Made by a program: the position numbers and the translations under genes | Notes under the pieces: model-generated | Seen by the model: only the letters and a program-made list of their open reading frames with translations | What the model was told of the DNA's origin: nothing | The model's database searches: none | Shown: one piece after another, positions 52,416-61,000 of the stretch | How the letters are laid out: each line of letters opens with the position of its first letter | Numbering within the stretch: the first letter of the stretch is position 1 | NCBI RefSeq assembly: GCF_007676705.1 | Contig: NZ_VEBF01000003.1 | Coordinates: 124,001 to 188,000 of the forward strand | DNA from: Paenibacillus xylanexedens | GTDB lineage: Bacteria > Bacillota > Bacilli > Paenibacillales > Paenibacillaceae | Length of the DNA: 64,000 bases | Direction of reading: 5' to 3'

Positions 52416-53375
52416 TTAATGATTGGCCTGTCCGAACCTTGCACCAGGCGGCCGCTCTGCGAGATATTCCCGTTCCATCCATGACTGCCAATCCGCAGAA
52501 CTCTCAGGCATAATCCATTGCGGGTAACGAGCATGCTCCGCACGCTCATAGCCTTTGCCTCCAAGTACAAAGCGCATATGTGGGAACTCGTTCATAATCC
52601 GCTCGATGAGCTGATCACACCGTTCAAGAAGTCCAGAACTTGTGATCGAAAGGCAGACCAACTTGATCTTTTGCTCCCGGATAATCGGAAAGAGCCCTTC
52701 CTCTGGTGTGTTGGCACCGAGATACAGTACTTCCGCTCCATTTTTGCGCATAAACAAAGAGAACAACAGTAACCCGACCTGATGATGCTCCCCTTCCGGG
52801 CACAACGCCAGAACTTTGGGCAGATGCGGATAGATCGGGAACAGATGGAAAAACTGATAAAACCGCTGTGAAATCAGCTGTGTCATGAAGTGTTCCTGCG
52901 CTACCGAGGCCCTGCCTTGCTCCCACGCATCCCCAACCCGAACCAGAATGGGCACCAGCACATGATAGAACATCGAGTCGTAACCGTACATGGTAAAACC
53001 AAAATCAATCAGACCATTGGCACGTTCACCCTGAAAGTTGTAGAGCGAGTCATAGATCTGATCTGCCATGCGTGCATAGGCTTCTTCCATCGTAGGCACT
53101 GGAGCCATGATCGGCGTGGGCACAGCCGCTTCGGGCGGACTTAATTTGTTCACTTTCAACATGCGTACCGCTTCCGAAATATTGGTCTGATGCAGTTCTA
53201 CCTGCTCTTTCAACCAGCGCAGATCCGCAACATTCTCTTCGGTGTACATTCGATAACCCGATTCCGTCCGCTCAGGGGTGACCGCACTATACCGATTCTC
53301 CCAAGCCCGGATTGTTACCGCCCTGATACCGAGCATGGCAGCGACTTGTTTGATGGAATACACCTTATTACCCAC
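52416..53375 (-). CDS. carH: CarH-like MerR-family transcriptional regulator with B12-binding photoreceptor domain
   Basis: 319 residues. Layout: MerR helix-turn-helix (YSIKQVAAMLGIRAVTIRAWENRY, residues 5-29), helical linker, four-helix B12-binding cap (about 100-185) with the CarH signature W-x9-EH (W151, E161, H162), and a Rossmann B12 domain with ExHxxG (GEHHQVG, His198) and GANTPEEGL. By family it is an adenosylcobalamin-bound tetramer that represses carotenoid genes in the dark and falls apart in light. The residue after W151 is Glu, where T. thermophilus CarH has the His that becomes the light-state ligand. GTG at 53375 follows AGGAAAG; a GTG at 53402 lacks a site. Matching 11-bp repeats lie in its own promoter and in the crt promoter. 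Confidence 0.9.
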   Translation of the reverse strand: MGNKVYSIKQVAAMLGIRAVTIRAWENRYSAVTPERTESGYRMYTEENVADLRWLKEQVELHQTNISEAVRMLKVNKLSPPEAAVPTPIMAPVPTMEEAYARMADQIYDSLYNFQGERANGLIDFGFTMYGYDSMFYHVLVPILVRVGDAWEQGRASVAQEHFMTQLISQRFYQFFHLFPIYPHLPKVLALCPEGEHHQVGLLLFSLFMRKNGAEVLYLGANTPEEGLFPIIREQKIKLVCLSITSSGLLERCDQLIERIMNEFPHMRFVLGGKGYERAEHARYPQWIMPESSADWQSWMEREYLAERPPGARFGQANH

Positions 53376-53448
53376 TTTCTTTCCTAAATGTCCAGATTTC
53401 ACAAGTTATATCATTCCCCGTCCTTGTCAGGCATATGAAAACCCTAAC

Positions 53449-53481
53449 ATTCCACAAAAATAATACACTCATTATACACAA
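53449..53481 (+). promoter_or_regulatory. Three tandem 11-bp direct repeats: probable CarH operator at the carH promoter
   Basis: Plus strand: ATTCCACAAAA (53449-53459), ATAATACACTC (53460-53470), ATTATACACAA (53471-53481). Every unit keeps AT at 1-2 and ACA at 6-8, matching the crt operator units in both sequence and phase. They overlap the carH -10 box, which implies autoregulation. Confidence 0.78.
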
Positions 53482-53499
53482 CGCTCAGACACCTGTCGA
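53471..53499 (-). promoter_or_regulatory. Candidate promoter of carH
   Basis: Minus strand: TCGACA (53494-53499), 17-nt spacer, TATAAT (53471-53476), about 95 nt before the GTG start. Confidence 0.65.
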
Positions 53500-53626
53500 T
53501 TGCATAATGCCAATTTTGCCATATGTATTTTACCGCTACATCAGTTATTCTACCGGGTTTTCCTGCGTCAACGTTATCATCCGTGTGGTAATAGAAGTCA
53601 GCAAGCACAGAAGGGGGAGTCCACCG

Positions 53627-55102
53627 TTGGTCTCATTACGCCGCCATACATCAGACCGCAAGTCTTCACGCGGCAAATTTCCATACATACGAACAGGGCT
53701 CGGCCTATTGGCTTTATGGCTCATCGCCGTCATGCTCTATCAGACCTATAAACCATTACCACCAGGCATTTCCTATGAAAGTCCAGAGTACCGTGTTGAT
53801 CAAGTCGAGTTCCTGCATGACCTCACCTACCCTTCATCTGACGGACAAATGCAGCATGAACAACAGATCTTCCAGCGCATGATGCAAATTGTGGAGGAAG
53901 CAGAGCAGTTTGTCCTGGTGGATATGTTCTTGTTCAACAACTATCAACACAAAGGACAGAACTTCCCACCTGTGAGTGCAGAATTCACCGATGCTCTGGT
54001 CGCCAAAAAAAATCAGCACCCGGACATGGATATTTGGTTCATTACAGATGAAGTAAACACCAACTATAACTCTGCACCCAATCCGTTGCTGGAACAAATG
54101 ACACAAGCAGGCATTCACGTGGTCATCACCGATGTGGACCCTTTGCGTGATTCAACTCCCGTATACTCTGCGGTCTGGCGAACCTTCTTTCAATGGTTTG
54201 GCCAATCCGGGGACGGATGGATCAAGAACCTGATGGCCACGGATGGTCCAGATGTAACCGTGCGTTCCTATCTGAAACTGCTTAATGTGAAGGCAAACCA
54301 CCGCAAAGTTGTTGTTAGTGAAAAGACGGCGATTGTCTCTTCAGGCAATATCCATGATGCGAGTGCCTATCACTCGAACGTCGCATTTGAAGTAACAGGC
54401 CCAATTATTGGAGACATTCTTCAGTCAGAGCAAGCTGTACTCGATATCTCAGGCGGAGGCCAGGTTCCTACCTACACCGCGCCTTCCACGGATTCGAACA
54501 CGGGAGATTTGAGAATTCGCTATTTGACTGAAGGAAAAGTGAATGATGCTGTGCTCCATGAGATCAATCAAGCGAATGAAGGGGATATTTTATGGATGGG
54601 CATGTTCTATGTCGCTTCTCCAACAGTATTGGAAGCCCTGCTCGAAGCGGCAAAGCGAGGAACCGAGATCCGTCTTGTGCTTGATCCAAATGAAAATGCC
54701 TTTGGTCAGGAAAAGATCGGCATCCCGAACCGTCCTGTCGCCGCCGAATTGCATGATAAATCCGATGGAAAAATACAGATCCGCTGGTATAACACCACCA
54801 AGGAGCAATACCATACCAAGATGATCTATCTTGCCAAAGCAACCGGAGATCATATTGTTCTGGGTGGCTCAACCAACTTCACACCAAGAAACATGAATGA
54901 CTACAATCTGGAGAACGATTTATGGGTTGCCGCTCCGCCAGACAATAAGTTCACGATCGATATCGCGAATTATTTTGAGCGTATTTGGAATAATGATGAT
55001 GCGGAGTTCACGTTAGAACTGGATGAATTCCAGGAGAAGACAACGTTTTTGAAAGGCATCCTATATAAGCTGCAACTGATTCTCGGTTTTACGACCTTTT
55101 GA
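53627..55102 (+). CDS. Phospholipase D-superfamily protein (cardiolipin-synthase-like), membrane anchored
   Basis: 491 residues from TTG at 53627, which follows GGGGGAG with 7-nt spacing; the frame is open to 53435 without a ribosome site. One N-terminal membrane segment (LGLLALWLIAVMLYQTY), then two PLD domains. Motif 1 is NHRKVVVSEKTAIVSSGN and motif 2 is YHTKMIYLAKATGDHIVLGG: His and Lys of each HKD are present, but the Asp of HxKx4D is replaced (Glu in the first, Ala in the second). Likely a phosphatidyl transferase or hydrolase at the outer membrane face. It diverges from carH and could share its light-responsive control region. Confidence 0.85.
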   Translation: MVSLRRHTSDRKSSRGKFPYIRTGLGLLALWLIAVMLYQTYKPLPPGISYESPEYRVDQVEFLHDLTYPSSDGQMQHEQQIFQRMMQIVEEAEQFVLVDMFLFNNYQHKGQNFPPVSAEFTDALVAKKNQHPDMDIWFITDEVNTNYNSAPNPLLEQMTQAGIHVVITDVDPLRDSTPVYSAVWRTFFQWFGQSGDGWIKNLMATDGPDVTVRSYLKLLNVKANHRKVVVSEKTAIVSSGNIHDASAYHSNVAFEVTGPIIGDILQSEQAVLDISGGGQVPTYTAPSTDSNTGDLRIRYLTEGKVNDAVLHEINQANEGDILWMGMFYVASPTVLEALLEAAKRGTEIRLVLDPNENAFGQEKIGIPNRPVAAELHDKSDGKIQIRWYNTTKEQYHTKMIYLAKATGDHIVLGGSTNFTPRNMNDYNLENDLWVAAPPDNKFTIDIANYFERIWNNDDAEFTLELDEFQEKTTFLKGILYKLQLILGFTTF

Positions 55103-55126
55103 TCAAAAACCACATTCATACCTGTT

Positions 55127-55165
55127 ATATCCGCCTGTACTCTACTGTGCAGGCGGATATTTTCA
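55127..55165 (+). terminator. Intrinsic terminator of the PLD-family gene
   Basis: Perfect 11-bp stem ATATCCGCCTG / CAGGCGGATAT followed by TTTCATCTT, 25 nt after the stop. Confidence 0.8.
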
Positions 55166-55167
55166 TC

Positions 55168-55217
55168 TTGACAGGCGATGTGAAGTGTGAAAATATAATT
55201 ACCTAACGACCGTTAGG
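55168..55217 (+). promoter_or_regulatory. Promoter and TetR operator of the SMR efflux operon
   Basis: TTGACA (55168-55173) and TATAAT (55194-55199) are separated by 20 nt, longer than optimal. The perfect inverted repeat CCTAACG-AC-CGTTAGG (55202-55217) lies at the expected start point and overlaps the ribosome site of the TetR gene, a typical self-repression layout. Confidence 0.75.
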
Positions 55218-55228
55218 AAGGTGATCGA

Positions 55229-55852
55229 ATGACTGCACAATCCATTCGGGATGCAGCCCTGTTCCATTTTGCCAGAGATGGCTATGAGGGGGCGTCTCTA
55301 AGAGCTATTGCGGATGAAGTCGGGATTAAAAAACCGTCCATATATGCACATTTCAGCTGCAAGGATGACTTGTTTTTACACACACTGGCCTTTGCATTTC
55401 AAGAGGTGAAACGGCACACACTGGAGTATTTCCGTGATCATACGGATCTTCCACTTGAGGACAGACTTAAGGGCTTGCTGGCTTGGTTCGAACAAGAATA
55501 CAATGCCCAGGCCTCTGCCCGTTTGATGCTGCGCAATTGTTTTTACCCACCCCTTTCCCTGTATGGCGAAGTGATGGATCAGGTGTATCCGTTTATCGAT
55601 GGAATGGAACGCGCGCTGACCCGCCTGCTGCAAAGGGCAATACGTAATGGAGATCTGCCGCCGCTTCCTGCGGAACAGGCCGCCATTGCATTCATGACGT
55701 TTCTCGACGGTATTACCGTGGAGATTATCTATGGAAGCTCCCGTCGCTACAAGAGACGGTTGGAAGCATCCTGGCCTGTCTTCTGGCATGGCATTCATTA
55801 TCTGAACGAAGAGGCACACAGCATGGTGCCGGAAGGAGATTCAACATCATGA
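55229..55852 (+). CDS. TetR/AcrR-family transcriptional repressor
   Basis: 207 residues. Seen: N-terminal helix-turn-helix GYEGASLRAIADEVGIKKPSIYAHFSCKDDLF (residues 19-50) and an all-helical ligand-binding C-terminal domain. ATG at 55229 follows AGGAAGGTG. Its stop overlaps the first SMR gene (ATGA), so repressor and pump share one message, and a perfect 7-2-7 palindrome lies at the promoter. It probably senses the toxic cation or amine the pump exports; the ligand is unknown. Confidence 0.92.
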   Translation: MTAQSIRDAALFHFARDGYEGASLRAIADEVGIKKPSIYAHFSCKDDLFLHTLAFAFQEVKRHTLEYFRDHTDLPLEDRLKGLLAWFEQEYNAQASARLMLRNCFYPPLSLYGEVMDQVYPFIDGMERALTRLLQRAIRNGDLPPLPAEQAAIAFMTFLDGITVEIIYGSSRRYKRRLEASWPVFWHGIHYLNEEAHSMVPEGDSTS

Positions 55853-56190
55853 ACCGCAATTGGTTATATGTATTTATTGGGGGAATTATTGAGATTGTCT
55901 GGGTGAGCGGGCTGAAACATGCCTCGAATGCCTGGGAATGGACTTTGACGGGGATTGCCATCGTGATCAGCTTTGGACTGATCATTGCCGCTTCCAAAAG
56001 ACTGCCTGTGGGTACGGTGTATGCCGTCTTTACGGGAATTGGTACGGCGGGTACCGTCCTTACGGAAATGGTACTGTTCGGCGAGCCGTTCCGCTTGGCC
56101 AAAGTATTGCTCATTGGACTGCTGCTCTGCGGCGTAATCGGACTGAAGCTGGTTACGGATCAGCAAGAAGCCAAGGGAGGTGCTGTATAA
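55849..56190 (+). CDS. SMR-family multidrug efflux subunit 1 (YkkC-like)
   Basis: 113 residues, four membrane helices. Seen: the essential glutamate in GGIIEIVWVSGLKHA in helix 1 and RLPVGTVYAVFTGIGTAGTVL in helix 3. Exports lipophilic cations or guanidinium-type compounds with protons. ATG at 55849 overlaps the TetR stop and GGAAGGAG precedes it. The C-terminal tail (TDQQEAKGGAV) is longer than in subunit 2, as in YkkC against YkkD. No guanidine riboswitch was seen upstream. Confidence 0.92.
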   Translation: MNRNWLYVFIGGIIEIVWVSGLKHASNAWEWTLTGIAIVISFGLIIAASKRLPVGTVYAVFTGIGTAGTVLTEMVLFGEPFRLAKVLLIGLLLCGVIGLKLVTDQQEAKGGAV

Positions 56191-56504
56191 TGGCTTGGAT
56201 GGCAATTGTAGGTGCAGGTATATGTGAAATTTTTGGCGTGATCGGTATTAATGGTGCTTCTACTCGCAAAGGATGGCCTTACATCGTTCTGATGCTGGTA
56301 TCGTTTGTGTTCAGCTTCTCGCTGTTATCCTATGCCATGACATCGATTCCCATGGGCACAGCGTATGCCGTGTGGACCGGGATCGGGACGGTCGGCAGTA
56401 CGTTAACAGGCATGTTCCTGTTCGGTGAGCGAAAAGAAGCGAAGCGTATCCTGTTTATTGCGATGATTTTGGTGGCAGCCGTTGGTCTGAAACTGATCAC
56501 GTAA
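56190..56504 (+). CDS. SMR-family multidrug efflux subunit 2 (YkkD-like)
   Basis: 104 residues, four membrane helices. Seen: helix 1 glutamate in VGAGICEIFGVIGING, SIPMGTAYAVWTGIGTVGSTLTG in helix 3. Its ATG shares one base with the stop of subunit 1, a layout typical of paired SMR transporters that form antiparallel heterodimers. Confidence 0.92.
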   Translation: MAWMAIVGAGICEIFGVIGINGASTRKGWPYIVLMLVSFVFSFSLLSYAMTSIPMGTAYAVWTGIGTVGSTLTGMFLFGERKEAKRILFIAMILVAAVGLKLIT

Positions 56505-56518
56505 TGGAACGAAATGAA

Positions 56519-56636
56519 GTTACACTTTATAACTCCGGTGATAGCATATGCTTCCGAAGAAGCTTTCTTACAGAAAGCTTTAAGGCGAACACTTCGTTTC
56601 TTCAAGCTGGTTCTGCAATCTTCGTTATCGTGTAAT
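56519..56636 (+). repeat. Dispersed palindromic element, copy 8 (118 bp)
   Basis: Bounded by GTTACAC (56519-56525) and GTGTAAT (56630-56636). Contains CTCCGGTGATAGCATATGCTTC, the hairpin AGCTTTCT/AGAAAGCT and AAGGCGAACACTTCGTTTCTTCAA in close match to the 29.6-kb copy, but lacks the first GTTATCC hairpin. It starts 15 bp after the SMR stop. Confidence 0.72.
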
Positions 56637-56676
56637 TCTTAGCTTCCATTATGATATCTATTAAATTTTGTAATAT

Positions 56677-56712
56677 AAAAAAGACGACTTCGATCAGGAA
56701 GTCGTCTTTTTT
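56677..56712. terminator. Bidirectional intrinsic terminator after the SMR pair
   Basis: Perfect stem AAAAAAGACGACTT / AAGTCGTCTTTTTT with an 8-nt loop. Confidence 0.93.
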
Positions 56713-57055
56713 GGGGAATGATATAAATAGGGAACCTCTTTATACTTTGCTACGTAAGAAAGGATGTTGTCATCATGAGAAAGAGAACGCTACTTGCCTT
56801 ATATGCCTTCAGTGAAGGAAATTAGCTTACCCGTTCTTGGGATTACGATCGTACATACAGACTGTATCTTCTCACTTGTTATGCCTACTTCCTTGATTCA
56901 CCCTCATATCACTATACCGATATCACTTCTTAACTCACTCTCTTTTTCCAATTTACTCCCATTTGAATTCTTTCAACCAGATCGTTTATACTTGGTTTGA
57001 CCTTAAAGTCAATTCAAGAACTCACAAGTTCCCTGATGAGGTGAATGTATCGTTA
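56713..57055. other. Intergenic region before the second TetR gene
   Basis: About 340 bp. A short frame (ATGAGAAAGAGAACGC at 56775) ends after 16 codons and a 68-codon frame at 56794 has no ribosome site. Nothing else recognised. Confidence 0.45.
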
Positions 57056-58003
57056 ATGAACCCTATACATGAGATGAATGAGAAGAAAAAACTCATCATT
57101 ACTACAGCACTCAAGCTATTCTCATCCAAAGGCAGTGCTGCAACATCCATGCAAGAGATTGCAGAATTATGCGGGATGTCCAAGGGCAGCCTCTACATCA
57201 TGTTTAAATCCAAAGAGGAATTAGAAGCCAGTACTCTGGAGTACTGCATGTACACGCTCATGGACGAGATGACGCAGATTGAGCATGAAACCAGTCTTAC
57301 CTCGCGTGAACGTCTGCACAAGCAGATCGAGACACTGTTAATCCATGTTGCCGAACTGAAGGAGTTTTTGCGAGTACAGATGCGCAGCATGATGATGGAT
57401 GATGAACAGCAACGCAAGGAACAATGCCATCCGCTGCAAAGAGATCTGGAGGTACGTACCTTACATTGGTTTAAGGATAAGCTGGAGGAGCAGTACGGAT
57501 CGGAGATTGAACCTTATACGATTGACCTTATTTTGCTGACACAGGGGCTGTTCCTCTCCTACGTCAAGATCTGGTTTACGGAAATGCCGTCCCTTACTGT
57601 TACCAAAATGGCAACAAATTTGCTGCAAATGATGGACTATGCAGCACACGGTTTTCTTAAGCAGCGACCTGTGCCTTTGATTCCTTTGGAGGACTGGCCT
57701 GCCTGGATTACCGAACCCCATCCGGATTCCACAGTGATGCGTCACCCTATTCATATTATCAAGCAAATGCAGGATATCGCTGCTTCCGAATTGCCTGCTG
57801 GACAACCGAAGAATGATGCACTTGAAACCATTGCCATTCTCAGGCAGGAGATGATGGAATTCACGCCGCGGCGTGCCATTATTCTGGGTATGATGCACAA
57901 TCTGGAGAACGTAATTGCCATTCAATCTTTGCACTCCGAGCTTCAGCATATTCTGGATGCCATGTATAGCCGGTTCATCCAAGCTGACTCGTCACACACA
58001 TAA
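57056..58003 (+). CDS. TetR/AcrR-family regulator of the adjacent RND pump
   Basis: 315 residues, unusually long for TetR. Seen: helix-turn-helix GSAATSMQEIAELCGMSKGSLYIMFKSKEEL near residues 25-55, a helical ligand domain to about residue 200, and an extra C-terminal extension of about 110 residues (from PLIPLEDWPAWITEPH) with helices of unknown role. ATG at 57056 has GAGGTG 12 nt upstream; a start at 57074 is possible, and the frame is open to 56963. The RND gene follows after 33 bp, so they form an operon. Confidence 0.88.
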   Translation: MNPIHEMNEKKKLIITTALKLFSSKGSAATSMQEIAELCGMSKGSLYIMFKSKEELEASTLEYCMYTLMDEMTQIEHETSLTSRERLHKQIETLLIHVAELKEFLRVQMRSMMMDDEQQRKEQCHPLQRDLEVRTLHWFKDKLEEQYGSEIEPYTIDLILLTQGLFLSYVKIWFTEMPSLTVTKMATNLLQMMDYAAHGFLKQRPVPLIPLEDWPAWITEPHPDSTVMRHPIHIIKQMQDIAASELPAGQPKNDALETIAILRQEMMEFTPRRAIILGMMHNLENVIAIQSLHSELQHILDAMYSRFIQADSSHT

Positions 58004-58036
58004 ACAGGAGAAACAGAGAGGAGAAGAAACCATCGT

Positions 58037-61000
58037 ATGAAAGGTATTATTAATTTTTCACTGAACAACAAGTTTGCGATTTGGATTCTGACGATTATCA
58101 TCTCTTTCGCAGGTTTGTACAGCGGATTGACGATGAAACAAGAGACGATCCCGAACATCAACGTACCGTTTCTGAATGTCACTGCCATTGATCCGGGGGC
58201 TGCACCGGAGGGAATTGTTGAAGATGTTACGAAGCCACTGGAAGTAAAACTACGCAATGTGGATGGCGTGAAGACCGTTACCTCCACTTCCATGGAGAAT
58301 GCAGCATCGATCACACTCGAATTTGATTATGGTACAGATCTGACCAACGCGACGGCAACCGTTCGTGAGGCACTCAATGAAGTACAATTGCCTGACAGCG
58401 TGCAGAAGCCGACCATTTCCAAGTTCAGCATTAACTCTTTCCCGGTTGTATCTCTAAGCCTGTCCGACAAGGACGGTGGTGACCTGGAACAATTGACAAG
58501 ACTGGTTGAATCAGATATTCAGCCTGCACTCGAAGATATTGACGGTGTAGCTCAGGTTCAGGTGTCCGGTCAATATGTGAAAGAAGTTCAATTGAAGTTT
58601 GATCAAGCCAAAATGGCCGAGCTGGGCCTAACTGAAGATACGGTAAACGGTATCGTTCAAGGTTCATCCATTCGTGTGCCACTGGGACTGTTCGAACTGG
58701 ATAAATCCCAGAAGGCCGTTGTCGTAGATGGAAACATTATCGACATCGATGATCTGAAAAACCTTGCCATTCCAGTCGTACCCGGCGGTGCCGGAGCTTC
58801 CACAGGCAATGGTGCAAGCGCAGCCCCACAAGGCTCTGGAGCGCCAACTGGTGAAGCTGGGCAAGGTACAGCTCCTGGCTCTGCACAAGGAACAGACCAG
58901 GCTGCAGGGCAAGCTGCTGGCGGTAATGCCAGTGCAGGTAGCCCATCGGGCGCTGCCAACGCACCTGGCATTCCAACTGTAAAACTAAGTGAAATTGCCA
59001 AGATCGAAGTCATCGGTCAAGCGGAATCCATTTCCCGGACAGACGGCAAGGAATCGATCGGTATTTCCGTTGTAAAATCCAACGATGCGAACACGGTTGA
59101 TGTCGTTAACGCAGTCAAAGACAAAGCGGAAGAATTGCAGACGCAGTTCAAAAATGCTGATTTGACTGTACTCCTTGACCAAGGTAAACCGATTCAGGAC
59201 TCTGTGAACACGATGCTGGGCAAAGCCGTATTTGGCGCCTTGTTTGCCATCCTGATCATCCTGCTGTTCCTGCGTAATATTCGTTCAACCATTATCTCCA
59301 TTATCTCGATCCCGCTCTCCTTGCTCATGGCATTGACTGCGCTCAATATGATGGATATTACTTTGAACATGATGACGCTGGGTGCCATGACGGTTGCCAT
59401 CGGACGGGTTGTCGATGACTCCATCGTTGTTATCGAGAATATCTACCGCAGATTAACACTCAAAGGTGAGAAACTGAAAGGCCGTGAACTGGTTCGCGAA
59501 GCAACTCGCGAGATGTTTGTTCCTATCCTTTCTTCCACAATCGTAACGATTGCGGTATTCTTGCCACTGGCCTTGGTAAGCGGCATGGTGGGCGAGCTGT
59601 TCCTGCCATTTGCACTGACCATGGTATTCGCCTTGCTGGCATCCCTGATCGTTGCCATTACCATCGTACCGATGCTCGCGCATACCCTGTTCCGTAAAGG
59701 GTTGAAGAACAAGCAGAATCACGAAGAAAAACCAGGCAAGATGGCAGAAGGTTACAAACGCCTGCTGAACTGGACATTATCACACAAACTCATCACGGTA
59801 AGTATTGCAGTGATTCTACTGGTCGGCAGTTTATTCCTGTACCCGTTCATCGGTGCAAGCTTCTTGCCGGAACAACAGGATAAATACGTGACCATTACGT
59901 ACAGTCCACAAACCGGAGCTTTGCGTGAAGATGTGGAGAAAGAAGCACTCGTTGCCGAGAAGTGGTTGTTGGAACAACCGGGACTGGAGAAAATGCAATA
60001 TTCCATCGGCGGCACGAACCCACTGAGCAGCATGGGTGGCGGTGGCGGAAACTCAGCACTCTTCTATATCGAATATAACGAAGATACAAAAGACTTTGCT
60101 CAAGTGAAAGAACAGCTTGTCGAAGGTCTGAAGAAGGAAGTTACCGTAGGAACCTGGAATGAGCTCGACATGTCCGGCGGTCTGGGTGGCAGCGGCCTGA
60201 GCCTCTCCATCTATGGCGATAATGTAGAGCAACTCAAACCTGTATCGGATGAAATTCTGAAACTGGTTGAAGCGGATACGGATAATTTTGAAAAAGCAGA
60301 TACTACACTCGCTGACACCTACGGGCAGTATACGCTCGTGGCAGATCAAGAGAAACTAAGTTCCCTGGGTCTGACTGCAGGCCAATTGGCTATGACGCTG
60401 AGCCCGGCACGGGAACGTCCTGTGCTCACGGAAGTCGATATTGATAACAAAACGTATAAAGTATATGTAGAGACAGACAACAAAACATTCAGCAGTATTG
60501 ATGAGATTGAGGATGAAACCGTCACTTCACCGCTTGGCATCGAAGTACCAATCAAAGATGTTGCCAAAGTCGAAGAAGGAACATCCCCGAACTCCATCAT
60601 GCAAATTGATGGTAAGGTTGTTGTACAAGTGACAGCCAACATCCTGGCTTCCGATGTACAGAAAGCTTCGAGCAACTTACAGGCTGAGATCGACAAGCTG
60701 GATCTGCCTGATGGCGTTGAAGTGAAATTCGGTGGTACAACCGAACAGATTAATGATACCTTTACTCAACTGGGTCTCGCCATGCTGGCAGCCATCGCCA
60801 TTGTATACTTCGTGCTCGTTGTTACATTCGGCGGCGGATTGGCACCATTCGCAATCCTGTTCTCCCTGCCATTTACCGTTATTGGTATTATGGTCGGCTT
60901 GTTCATCGCTGGTGGTACGCTTGACGTCTCCGCCATGATGGGTGGACTGATGCTCATCGGCATCGTGGTCACCAACGCCATCGTGTTGATCGACCGTGTT

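Noticed and set aside
55103..55228. Guanidine (ykkC) riboswitch in front of the SMR pair
   Set aside because: The short region holds a terminator, a promoter and a TetR operator, with no aptamer sequence.
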